18,447 nucleotides of DNA from NCBI GenBank assembly GCA_002403905.1, contig DHIR01000264.1:1-18447 (forward strand). Reading direction: 5' to 3'. Numbering within the stretch: the first letter of the stretch is position 1; every line of letters starts with the position of its first letter. The stretch comes from Mucilaginibacter sp. UBA4741 (GTDB taxonomy: Bacteria > Bacteroidota > Bacteroidia > Sphingobacteriales > Sphingobacteriaceae). Shown piece by piece: positions 8,021-16,300 of this stretch. The position numbers were made by a program, and so were the translations under genes. The notes below the pieces were generated by a model. It was not told the origin of the DNA. It worked only from the letters and a program-made list of their open reading frames with translations, and searched no databases.

Positions 8021-8052
8021 TTGATAGAAAAAATCAATAATTTATATATTTG
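8021..8052 (+). promoter_or_regulatory. Candidate oxyR promoter
   Basis: TTG at 8021-8023, 21 nt, then TATATTTG at 8045-8052. The -7 box is a full match to TAnnTTTG; the spacer is two longer than the usual 19 but within the range seen in this phylum. The expected start of transcription falls around 8057-8060, inside the OxyR-type operator, a position suited to autorepression. The oxyR ATG follows at 8072. Confidence 0.6.
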
Positions 8053-8069
8053 TATAGATTATATCTATA
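8053..8069. promoter_or_regulatory. OxyR-type operator in the katA-oxyR gap
   Basis: A dyad TATAGAT-TAT-ATCTATA with perfect 7-nt arms. Positions 8054-8068 match every fixed base of the E. coli OxyR half-motif ATAGNTNNNANCTAT. A weaker second copy, ATAG-N7-CAAT with two mismatches, lies at 8024-8038, exactly 30 bp (about three helical turns) upstream. Location between oxyR and katA supports peroxide control. That this OxyR binds here is inference. Confidence 0.68.
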
Positions 8070-8071
8070 TC

Positions 8072-9007
8072 ATGACCATAACCCAACTAGAATATGTGGT
8101 AGCTGTTGATACCTACCGCAGTTTTGTGGCCGCTGCCGATAAGTGTTTTGTTACCCAGCCCACCCTAAGCATGCAAATACAAAAGCTGGAAGATACGCTT
8201 GGCGTAAAATTGTTTGATCGTAGCAAACAGCCCGTAACGCCAACTGAGATCGGTATCGATATCATTAACCAGGCACGCATTCTGTTGGCCGAAGGTGAGA
8301 AAATAAAAGAGATCATATCCGACAGGCAAAAAGAATTATCAGGCGAGTTGAAAGTGGGTATTATACCCACCGTAGCTCCTTATATACTGCCTAAAATATT
8401 ACATGGCTTTATTGCAAAATATCCGCAGGTAAAGCTCATCGTATCAGAACAAACTACCGAGCAAATCATCCAGCAACTAAAACAGGGTACGATGGATTGC
8501 GGAATACTAAGCACCCCATTGCACGAAAGCAACCTGATAGAGATCCCCGTATTTTACGAAAACTTTGTAGCCTACGCCAGTAAGCACAGCAAACTCTATA
8601 AAAAGAAACATATAGACCCCGATGATATAGACATGGAAGAAATTTGGGTACTCAACGAAGGGCATTGCATGCGTGAGCAAGTGTTAAACATTTGCCAGCG
8701 CCGACGCTCTACCCAGGGCTTTCAGCATTTTGAGTATAATAGCGGCAGTGTCGAAACCCTTAAACGTATGGTCGACCAAAACAACGGCGCTACCATACTA
8801 CCAGAACTGGCGCTGACCGACCTAACCGATAAGCAAATGGACCGGGTACGTTACTTTAAATCGCCAGAACCAGCGCGAGAGGTTAGCATAGTAATACAAC
8901 GCAATTACCTAAAGCGCCGCATGATTGAAGCGCTAAAAAACGAAATACTGGAGTTTGTACCCAAACGCATGAAAAACAAAAAGAAAAAAGAGGTAATGGA
9001 GTTTTAA
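8072..9007 (+). CDS. oxyR: Hydrogen peroxide-sensing regulator OxyR (LysR family)
   Basis: A LysR-type transcription factor of 311 aa. The N-terminal winged helix-turn-helix covers about residues 1-60, with the LysR signature FVAAADKCFVTQPTLSMQIQKLE. The C-terminal substrate-like domain contains the redox pair in EGHCMREQVLNIC: Cys199 and Cys208, the very numbers of the peroxide-sensing disulfide in E. coli OxyR. This makes OxyR a firm call rather than a generic LysR regulator. ATG 8072 (MTITQLEYVV) is the start; the in-frame extension to TTG 8021 would begin within the promoter and adds no LysR-like sequence. A Lys-rich tail (KNKKKKEVMEF) closes the protein. Divergent from katA, its probable target, with an operator in between. 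Confidence 0.95.
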   Translation: MTITQLEYVVAVDTYRSFVAAADKCFVTQPTLSMQIQKLEDTLGVKLFDRSKQPVTPTEIGIDIINQARILLAEGEKIKEIISDRQKELSGELKVGIIPTVAPYILPKILHGFIAKYPQVKLIVSEQTTEQIIQQLKQGTMDCGILSTPLHESNLIEIPVFYENFVAYASKHSKLYKKKHIDPDDIDMEEIWVLNEGHCMREQVLNICQRRRSTQGFQHFEYNSGSVETLKRMVDQNNGATILPELALTDLTDKQMDRVRYFKSPEPAREVSIVIQRNYLKRRMIEALKNEILEFVPKRMKNKKKKEVMEF

Positions 9008-9059
9008 TACGGTATATGCGCTAAAGATTTAAAAGTTATTAATGAACAATTACCGGTAT

Positions 9060-9090
9060 TTGTTCTTATACCATAGCACTTCTAAATTTT
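9060..9090 (+). promoter_or_regulatory. Candidate promoter for the MtfA-like gene
   Basis: TTG at 9060-9062, 20 nt, then TAAATTTT at 9083-9090, which matches seven of the eight positions of TAnnTTTG (last base T instead of G). It ends 4 nt before the ATG at 9095, so the leader would be almost absent. A tentative call. Confidence 0.3.
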
Positions 9091-9094
9091 AGCT

Positions 9095-9889
9095 ATGTAC
9101 TTTATTATCGTAATCCCTGTAATTCTAATTATCGCTTGGGTGGTTTTTCGTAAAAGAGGTAAAGCCATGCCAGCCGGGTTTCAAAAGCTGGACGCGCCTT
9201 TACGGTTATTGCTTGATGCTAATGTTAACTATTACCATAGGCTAGGGAAGAGGGAGCGCAAGCGGTTTGAATCGCAAATTGCCGCTTTTTTGCAGTATGT
9301 AAACATAGAAGGTGTAGGCGCTGATATTACCGATCTTGACCGGGTATTGATAGCCTCAAGCGCCATTATCCCGGTATTTGGTTTGGGCGATTGGGAATAC
9401 AGCAATTTAACCAACGTAATACTTTATCCGGATACCTTCGACCACGAGTACCAATTTGAAGGCGGCAGTCGCAACATACAAGGTATGATAGGCACCGGTT
9501 ATATGAACGGTCAGATGATCTTATCGCGGCCAGCCTTGCTAAAAGGGTTTTCGCCTTTATCGGGTAAGGAAAACACCGCCATACATGAGTTTGTGCACCT
9601 GGTTGATAAATCAGACGGCGCTACCGATGGCGTGCCCGAACAATTAATAGAACATGAATACGCCGTCCCGTGGCTTAGCTTAATGCACCAGGAAATGCAT
9701 CGTATAAAAGAGGGCAAATCAGACATTAACCCTTACGCTATTACCAACGAAGCCGAGTTTTTAGCCGTTGCTTCCGAATACTTTTTTGAAAAGCCCGATC
9801 AGTTTCAGCAAAAACACCCCGAACTTTATCTGCAATTGAGCCAGATATTCAGGCAGAAGCCGGCAAAAGGCAACTGGTGGCATAAATAA
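9095..9889 (+). CDS. mtfA: MtfA-like zinc peptidase (M90 family)
   Basis: 264 aa. An N-terminal hydrophobic segment (residues about 2-18, FIIVIPVILIIAWVV) followed by basic RKRGK suggests a membrane anchor with the rest in the cytoplasm. The zinc site is His164-Glu-Phe-Val-His168 in the MtfA-style context NTAIHEFVHLVDKSDG; the likely third ligand lies in NEAEFLAVASEYFF near residues 216-229. Other family blocks are IPVFGLGDWEYSNLTNVILYP in two pieces (residues about 92-112). In E. coli MtfA binds the glucose repressor Mlc; I see no Mlc partner here, so the target in this organism is unknown. It stands alone, 87 nt after oxyR and 69 nt before the sulfatase gene, on the same strand. Confidence 0.88.
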   Translation: MYFIIVIPVILIIAWVVFRKRGKAMPAGFQKLDAPLRLLLDANVNYYHRLGKRERKRFESQIAAFLQYVNIEGVGADITDLDRVLIASSAIIPVFGLGDWEYSNLTNVILYPDTFDHEYQFEGGSRNIQGMIGTGYMNGQMILSRPALLKGFSPLSGKENTAIHEFVHLVDKSDGATDGVPEQLIEHEYAVPWLSLMHQEMHRIKEGKSDINPYAITNEAEFLAVASEYFFEKPDQFQQKHPELYLQLSQIFRQKPAKGNWWHK

Positions 9890-9921
9890 TTTTCAAGACA
9901 CTTCATAACCACATAATTATA

Positions 9922-9929
9922 TAGATTTG
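9922..9929 (+). promoter_or_regulatory. Possible -7 box ahead of the sulfatase gene
   Basis: TAGATTTG matches TAnnTTTG, 29 nt before the sulfatase ATG. No TTG stands at the expected distance upstream, so this is only a weak candidate. Confidence 0.25.
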
Positions 9930-9958
9930 TATATCACCATATATAACATGAACCTGTT

Positions 9959-11320
9959 ATGAAAAGAAATTTTTTAACTGTTATACTCATTGTCGCAGTA
10001 GGTATATGCTCATTGGCTTATACCCCAAAGCAAAAAGCGACCAAACGCCCAAATGTTATTATTATTTATACGGACGATCAGGGTTATGCCGATATGAATA
10101 TCTACGGATCAAAAGACCTTTATACACCTAATATGGACGCGCTGGCCAGGAGCGGCGTGCGGTTCACTCAGTTTTATGCAGCTGCGCCTATATGTTCTCC
10201 ATCAAGGGCATCATTACTAACCGGCAGATATCCGCAACGTGCAGGGTTGCCTGCCATGGCATCATCTAAAGAAGGTGTTAGCGGTATGCCCGGCTCGCAA
10301 TATACCATGGGCGAATTATTTAAAGATGCGGGCTATAAAACCGCGCATATAGGTAAATGGCATGTAGGCTATACCAAAGATACCGAGCCAAACGCGCAAG
10401 GGTTTGATTTCTCTTACGGGTTTATGGGTGGCTGCATTGATAACTACTCGCACTTTTTTTATTGGGAAGGACCAAACCGCCACGACCTATGGAAAAACGG
10501 CACAGAAATATATGAAGCGGGCCGATATTTTCCCGATCTGATGGTGGAGCAAGCCGGCAAGTTTTTAACTGAAAACAAGGACCAGCCCTTCTTTTTATAC
10601 TGGGCCATCAACAACCCGCACTATCCGCTGCAAGGCGAAAAGAAATGGCTGGATTATTATAAAAATCTGCCATCGCCGCGCGATAAATATGCCGCCAGCA
10701 TATCAACCATGGATGAAAAAATAGGCGAATTATTAAAAAAACTGGACGCACTTGGCTTACGCGAAAACACCATCATCGTTTTTCAATCAGACCAGGGCTT
10801 TTCAATGGAAGAGCGCACGTTTGGCGGTGGTGGTTCTGCCGGTATTTTCAGGGGATCGAAGTTTAGTTTGTTTGAAGGTGGTGTGCGTGTCCCGGCAATT
10901 ATAAGCTGGCAAAATCATATCCCCGTTAACCAGGTACGCACACAAGTTGCCGCCAATATTGACTGGTTCCCTACGCTGGGGGCTTATTGCAATATTAAAA
11001 TGCCATCGCGAAAAATTGACGGGCAAAACTTACAACCGGTAATTAATTCGCCGCAGGCGCAAACGCCACACCCGCTATTTAACTGGCAAAGTGCAGGCGG
11101 TAAGGATAACCCTCAATGGTCTGTTCTGGATGGCGATTGGAAACTAATGCACAGCCCTTTTGAGGCAAAGAAAGAGGAGTTAAACAGTCAAAACTATTTC
11201 CTGGTAAACCTAAAAGATGATCCATCAGAAAAAAACAACCTGGCTGATAAGCACCCCGATATTGTACAACGTTTAGAAGCCGCTCATAAAGAATGGTTAG
11301 GCGGAGTGTTTGTTCAATAG
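9959..11320 (+). CDS. Secreted sulfatase (arylsulfatase, S1 family)
   Basis: Hydrolyses sulfate esters, in the periplasm, using a formylglycine made from Cys79. The motif is CSPSRASLLTGRYPQ, the Cys-type sulfatase signature, which needs an anaerobic-type or FGE maturase found elsewhere. 453 aa. An N-terminal signal peptide spans about residues 1-20. Metal and sulfate ligands visible: Asp39-Asp40 in YTDDQGY, Lys133 and His135 in GKWHVG, His221 in NNPHYP, Asp278-Gln279 in QSDQG (most relatives have Asp-Asn) and Lys301 in FRGSKFSLFEGG. The substrate cannot be told from sequence. It has no SusC/SusD or glycoside hydrolase neighbour here, so it is not part of an obvious polysaccharide-utilisation locus. 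Its TAG ends one base before the stop of the convergent hydrolase gene. Confidence 0.93.
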   Translation: MKRNFLTVILIVAVGICSLAYTPKQKATKRPNVIIIYTDDQGYADMNIYGSKDLYTPNMDALARSGVRFTQFYAAAPICSPSRASLLTGRYPQRAGLPAMASSKEGVSGMPGSQYTMGELFKDAGYKTAHIGKWHVGYTKDTEPNAQGFDFSYGFMGGCIDNYSHFFYWEGPNRHDLWKNGTEIYEAGRYFPDLMVEQAGKFLTENKDQPFFLYWAINNPHYPLQGEKKWLDYYKNLPSPRDKYAASISTMDEKIGELLKKLDALGLRENTIIVFQSDQGFSMEERTFGGGGSAGIFRGSKFSLFEGGVRVPAIISWQNHIPVNQVRTQVAANIDWFPTLGAYCNIKMPSRKIDGQNLQPVINSPQAQTPHPLFNWQSAGGKDNPQWSVLDGDWKLMHSPFEAKKEELNSQNYFLVNLKDDPSEKNNLADKHPDIVQRLEAAHKEWLGGVFVQ

Positions 11321-11321
11321 T

Positions 11322-12413
11322 TTATTTAACCGCTTCGTCAACCAGGCTTTTTAATTCTTTATAGCGTTCATTTCGCCCATTACTGTTAATATAAAAGGTG
11401 ATCAAAATACCTGTGTATTTTCGATTGTTATCTATCCAGGGGAAGCTGCCAAATAGTCCCGGGCTGCTAACGGGTAAGCTTTGGGTATCGGCAGTTGGGC
11501 TCTTCATTACCCACTCACCATATCCATAACCACCATCGCCGGCCTCGCTTGGCGAATAGGCTACTTTTATGTCAGCAGTTATGCGGTTTATTTGCATCTG
11601 GGCAATGCTGCTTTCGTTCAAGATCCTTTTGCCATTAAAGGTGCCTTTGTTTAATATCATCGCCAAAAAATTCAAATAATCTTCAGCAGTGCTTATGCCA
11701 CCGCCTGCTGGCAGCGCCACTTTGTTGGTGCCAAAGTCCGTGTTTTTCATGTCAAGTGGTTTGGCAATCCGCTCTGCAAATAGCGTCTGAAAGGTTTTAC
11801 CACCCAATTTTTCAATAACCGCTCCGGCTATTTGCAAGCCAACATTGCTATAATGAAACACCTTACCCGGCCCGCCCTCCATAGGTAACTTTGCAATATT
11901 TTGCATGGCCTCATCCATGGTGTTGGTGTTTTTTAGGTCCTGCAAGTCATCCTTTAAGGACAACGGCTTAATGCCGGTTTGATGTGATAAACATTGCCCG
12001 ATAGTGATTTCGCCCTTTCCATTTTGCGATAACACTGGCAGAAATTTACCAACTGTGTCGGTCAATTTTAACTTGCCTTCGTCAACAAAAGTCATTATCA
12101 GCGCAGCGCTTAACCACTTACTACAACTGGCAATAGCCACGCGCGATGATGGCGTATAGTCATCCAGGTCGGCGGTTTTACCCTGTCGCCTCGCCATGAA
12201 CTTACCCATCATTTTTTGCTGTAAGTTCATGTTGTTAACAGAATGGGTGTATATTATTTGCCCGTCCTTATAAACCATCATGATGGCGCGGCCGCCCATT
12301 GCAGCGGTATTATCATTGAGCCAGGTATCTATCTTTTTAAAATCGTGCTGGGCAAATGCAGGAGCAGCGCCCAGGCATATTAATGTGGCAAATAGTAAAG
12401 TTCTTAATGGCAT
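11322..12413 (-). CDS. Beta-lactamase-related serine hydrolase (class C / PBP4*-like fold)
   Basis: 363 aa, with a clear signal peptide (about residues 1-21, ending APAFA-Q), so secreted to the periplasm. The serine-hydrolase motifs are Ser96-Cys-Ser-Lys99 (SxxK nucleophile and base) and Tyr188-Ser-Asn190 (YxN). The third motif is not a KTG; a GLFGSFPWID segment at about residues 319-328 fills that place, as in esterase and D-aminopeptidase-like members. It could be a peptidase or esterase rather than an antibiotic-resistance enzyme; substrate unknown. The gene follows the dehydrogenase gene by 28 nt on the same strand and is probably co-transcribed. Its stop lies one base from that of the convergent sulfatase, with no terminator between them. 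Confidence 0.92.
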   Translation of the reverse strand: MPLRTLLFATLICLGAAPAFAQHDFKKIDTWLNDNTAAMGGRAIMMVYKDGQIIYTHSVNNMNLQQKMMGKFMARRQGKTADLDDYTPSSRVAIASCSKWLSAALIMTFVDEGKLKLTDTVGKFLPVLSQNGKGEITIGQCLSHQTGIKPLSLKDDLQDLKNTNTMDEAMQNIAKLPMEGGPGKVFHYSNVGLQIAGAVIEKLGGKTFQTLFAERIAKPLDMKNTDFGTNKVALPAGGGISTAEDYLNFLAMILNKGTFNGKRILNESSIAQMQINRITADIKVAYSPSEAGDGGYGYGEWVMKSPTADTQSLPVSSPGLFGSFPWIDNNRKYTGILITFYINSNGRNERYKELKSLVDEAVK

Positions 12414-12441
12414 AGCTTTAGGGGTATTTAATGTATTACTG

Positions 12442-13104
12442 TTAACTTTTCGCTAGTATTTTTATATCCTCAATCTCTAAAATTGATTTTGGATATCCTT
12501 TTAACACCGCGTTTATCATAGCCGTTGCCACATCGCGCAGGGTGAGTAATTGTTTGGCCATAAAAAGGCTTAATAGTGGGTATAATGGTGCGATGATCTT
12601 ATATAAGGTCTTCATGCTTTTTTGCCCTTCGGTTGGCTTCATAAAACCGGGCCGAAAGTTATAAACGCCCGCGAATGGCAGTTTGATAAGCGCGTTCTCG
12701 GCACGGCCCTTTACACGCGCCCACATAATGCTCCCTTTTTCTGTACTATCTGTATGGCTGCCCGATACATAGGTGAACACCATATCCGGGTTAAATTTGG
12801 CCAGCGTTTCTGCAAAATGCAGGGTAAGATCGTAAGTGATATGGGTGTATTCAGGTTCTTTAACGCCGACCGAGCTTATCCCTGCGCAAAAAAAGCAGGC
12901 GTTGTACCCGGTGAGTTGGTTGGTTACTTTGGTAAGGTCAAAAAAATCGGGCACTAACAGTTCTTGTAGCTTATGGTGCTGCATATCATAATGCTTGCGG
13001 TTAACTATCAATACCTGTTCTACTGCGGGGTTTTCTAAACATTCAAATAGCACCCCTTCGCCTACCATGCCGGTAGTGCCTGTAATTATAACTTTAATTT
13101 TCAT
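12442..13104 (-). CDS. Atypical NAD(P)-binding SDR / epimerase-like protein
   Basis: 220 aa. The N-terminal Rossmann motif is Gly9-Thr-Thr-Gly12-Met-Val-Gly15 (GxxGxxG). A conserved YVSGSHTDS strand (residues 112-120) and MWARVKGRAENAL (127-139) follow; the usual SDR catalytic Tyr-x3-Lys appears as Trp128-x3-Lys132, a feature of HTATIP2/TIP30-like atypical SDRs rather than a sign of decay. It may act on a sugar or other small ketone or be a redox sensor; I cannot assign a substrate. A start ATG at 13104 gives MKIKVIITG. It is first in the two-gene operon with the serine hydrolase. No TAnnTTTG promoter was recognised upstream. Confidence 0.85.
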   Translation of the reverse strand: MKIKVIITGTTGMVGEGVLFECLENPAVEQVLIVNRKHYDMQHHKLQELLVPDFFDLTKVTNQLTGYNACFFCAGISSVGVKEPEYTHITYDLTLHFAETLAKFNPDMVFTYVSGSHTDSTEKGSIMWARVKGRAENALIKLPFAGVYNFRPGFMKPTEGQKSMKTLYKIIAPLYPLLSLFMAKQLLTLRDVATAMINAVLKGYPKSILEIEDIKILAKS

Positions 13105-13199
13105 GAGCCTTTACTTGTTGCTATTTATGCAGACGATCAACAAGATAAAACATTTTAAGGTATTTTGTTTGAAGAATAATTTATGCCTGTAGGGATTAA

Positions 13200-13304
13200 A
13201 GCTCGGTAGAAAAAAACGAGAATATTTCTTCGTGCCGTTAGGTACGATACTAGTGGCATACCTACGGCATGCAATGTCAATGATGATTGTTTTTCTACCG
13301 AGCT
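13200..13304. repeat. 105-nt nested palindromic element downstream of mfd
   Basis: Outer arms 13200-13214 and 13290-13304 are perfect 15-nt inverted repeats (AGCTCGGTAGAAAAA). Nested inside, 13233-13244 pairs with 13259-13269 over 11 bp (TGCCGT-TAGGTA against TACCTACGGCA) with one bulged T. Read as RNA this is a two-tier hairpin. No coding sequence is seen here. The layout resembles dispersed palindromic elements rather than a simple terminator, since neither outer arm is followed by a U-run outside the stem. Confidence 0.75.
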
Positions 13305-13306
13305 GT

Positions 13307-13322
13307 TGCTCCTAGCGGAGCA
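13307..13322 (-). terminator. Short hairpin 3' of mfd
   Basis: A 6-bp stem (TGCTCC at 13307-13312 with GGAGCA at 13317-13322) around a 4-nt loop (TAGC), beginning 11 nt beyond the mfd stop codon. It is short and lacks a U-tract, so a weak terminator, or part of the adjacent palindromic element. Confidence 0.4.
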
Positions 13323-13333
13323 TTTCCAGGGTG

Positions 13334-16300
13334 CTACGCCTCTTCCACTTCCAACATCCCACCCAACAGCTCAACCGCTTCATTAATCCCCATAACACTT
13401 TCAATACTTAGACGAAGCGTGTTCTTAATTTCTTTTAAATTGGTACGGCGCGGGTTGGCTTGCACAAAGGTTAGCACGTTGCGGAAAGCTACGGTTTCAA
13501 AATAAGGCGATTGCTGGTTGGTGATAAAGTAACCACGCAATACACCTTTTTTAAGCGATATTTTCTCGAAGCCAATGGCTTTACCCATCCATTGCAGGCG
13601 CATGGTATTGAGCAAGTCGTTTACCTGTACAGGTATAGGGCCAAATCGGTCATGCAGTTGTTGCTGGAACGCCTGTAATTCGGCTTCGTTTTCCAATTTT
13701 GACAGATCAGAATATAAATTATACCGCTCTGATAAGCTGGTTACGTACTCGTTGGGTATCAGTATCTCCAGGTCGGTATCTATTTGCGTAAATGCGATGA
13801 ATGGCCGTGGCTTATCATCAGGGAATAGTCCTTTAAACTCATCATCTTTTAATTCGTGGATAGCTTCGTCCAGTATCTTATGATACATTTCGAAACCAAT
13901 CTCGGCAATAAAGCCGCTTTGCTCGGCACCTAAAAGGTTTCCGCTGCCGCGTATGTCCAGGTCGCGCATAGCTACATTAAAGCCGCTGCCCAGGTCAGAA
14001 AACTCTTCTATCGCGCTCAGACGTTTACGGGCCTCGTTGGTCAGCGTTGACAATGGGGGACTCAACAAATAACAATAGGCTTTCTTATTGCTTCGCCCCA
14101 CGCGGCCACGCATCTGGTGCAAGTCACTCAGGCCAAACATGTGGGCGTGGTTAATAATGATTGTATTAGCGTTGGGGATATCCAAACCAGCCTCGATAAT
14201 GGTAGTGGCTACCAATACATCATATTCGTTGTTCACAAACTTCAGCATCACATCTTCCAATGCATCACCCTCCAGTTGGCCGTGGGCAATACCCACGCGT
14301 GCGCCCGGCACCAACGCATGGATCATGCCACCCAATTGCGGCAGGTCATTAACCCGGTTATGAATAAAAAATACCTGGCCGTTGCGCTCCAATTCAAACT
14401 CAACCGCTTCTTTTATCAACTTATCGTTAAACACATGCAGCTCGGTAACTACCGGCTGGCGGTTGGGTGGCGGGGTTGATATAATGGACAGATCGCGCGC
14501 ACCCATTAAAGAAAAATGGAGCGTACGCGGTATGGGGGTAGCGGTCAACGTAAGCGTATCAACATTGGCACGCATTTGTTTCAATTTCTCTTTAGTACCT
14601 ACGCCAAACTTCTGCTCCTCGTCAATGATCATCAGGCCAAGGTCCTTAAACTTCACATCCTTGCTCACCAGGCGGTGGGTGCCGATGATAATATCTACCT
14701 TACCATTCTTTAGCTTCTCTAAAGTGTCCTTTATCTGCTTGCTGGATTTAAAACGATTAACATAATCAATATTGCAAGGGAAGCCTTTTAAACGCTCGGT
14801 AAACGTTTTATAATGCTGGGCCGCTAAAATGGTTGTCGGTACCAGTATAGCCACTTGCTTGCTATCGGCAACGGCCTTAAACGCCGCGCGGATGGCCACC
14901 TCTGTTTTACCAAAGCCTACATCGCCACAGATCAACCTATCCATAGGGTGCGGCGACTCCATATCCTTCTTAAAATCGGTAGTAGCTTTTTCCTGATCGG
15001 GGGTATCCTCATAAATAAAGGATGCTTCCAGCTCGGTCTGCAAATAGCTATCCGGCGAAAACGAGTTACCCACCTGCGATTTGCGCAAAGCATAAAGCTT
15101 GATCAGATCGCGGGCTATGTCTTTAACTTTTTTTTTTGTTGTTTTCTTGAGCTTTTCCCACGTATCAGTACCCAATTTATTCATGCGGGGTACGCTGCCC
15201 TCTTTGCCGCTGTATTTGGATATGCGGTTAAGCGAGTTGATGTTTACATAAAGCAAATCGTTATCCGCATAAATTAAGCGAATCATTTCCTGCTGTTTAC
15301 CGGCAACCTCCACTTTTTCCAACCCGGCATATTTGCCTATGCCGTGGTCAATATGGGTTACGTAATCGCCGGGTTTAAGCTCGCGCAATTCTTTTAGGGT
15401 AATGGCTTGCGAACGCTGGTAGCCTTTTTTAAGCTTATATTTATAGTAACGGTCAAATATCTGATGGTCGGTATAGCAGGCCAGGTGTTGCTCGCGGTCT
15501 ACAAAACCTTCGCGGATTGAAACGCTTATCGGTGTAAACTTTACCGTTTTATCCAGGTCCTCTAAAATAGCATATAACCGCTCTACCTGGCGTGCCGAAT
15601 CGGTGAGGATATAGTTCTCAATCTTTTCTGCATCGTTATTTTTAAAGTTATGTATCAGCAGGCTAAAATCTTTATTGAAAGATGGCTGCGGGCGCAGATC
15701 AAAATTTACAGTTTCATTAGGCTGATAAAAGAACTGCTTGCCAAACTCAATTACGGGATAGTCATGCAGTTGATCCGCAATTAGTTTTTCATCAGTAAAG
15801 CCAAATTTGGGGTCTATCCAATCGGGGTTTTGGTTCTTTTCATCTGCCGATAAAGCATTCCACAACTGGGTAGCCTTTTTATAACCGGTTTGGATAATAT
15901 CAAACGTAAACTGTACATCTTTTATCCAGATCTGGGTATCATCATCAATATATTCTAACAATGAAATATTGCTTTCTGTTAAAAACTTTGACTGTACATT
16001 AGGCACAATAGTTATGCTCTTTACCTGCTCAACTGATAGCTGGCTCTCTATCTCAAACGTACGGATAGATTCGATCATATCGCCCCAAAACTCAACCCGG
16101 TAAGGCAACTCGTGCGAGAAAGAGAAAATATCAACAATACCACCACGGATAGAAAATTGCCCCGGCTCATATAAAAAATCAACTCTGTCGAAATCATACT
16201 CCACCAAAAATTCATTGATAAAATCAATGCTCAGCTTATTGGTTACGGCAATTTCTAAAGTATTTTTTTCTAAGGATGCACGGTCAATTACCTTTTCGGC

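Noticed and set aside
8021..8071. N-terminal 17-residue extension of OxyR from TTG 8021
   Set aside because: It would be translated from within the promoter and operator region; the LysR domain starts normally at ATG 8072.
11322..12413. Antibiotic-resistance beta-lactamase
   Set aside because: SxxK and YxN are shared with esterases and peptidases of the same fold, the KTG motif is not present, and the neighbours give no resistance context.
12442..13104. Loss of the catalytic Tyr (Trp128) as a sign that the SDR is dead
   Set aside because: The Trp-Ala-Arg-Val-Lys pattern is, as far as I recall, normal for this HTATIP2-like atypical group, so it is not treated as damage.
14088..15277. Several 90-140 codon plus-strand frames opposite mfd
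   Set aside because: They overlap the conserved helicase domains of mfd and read as low-complexity antisense translations without domains.
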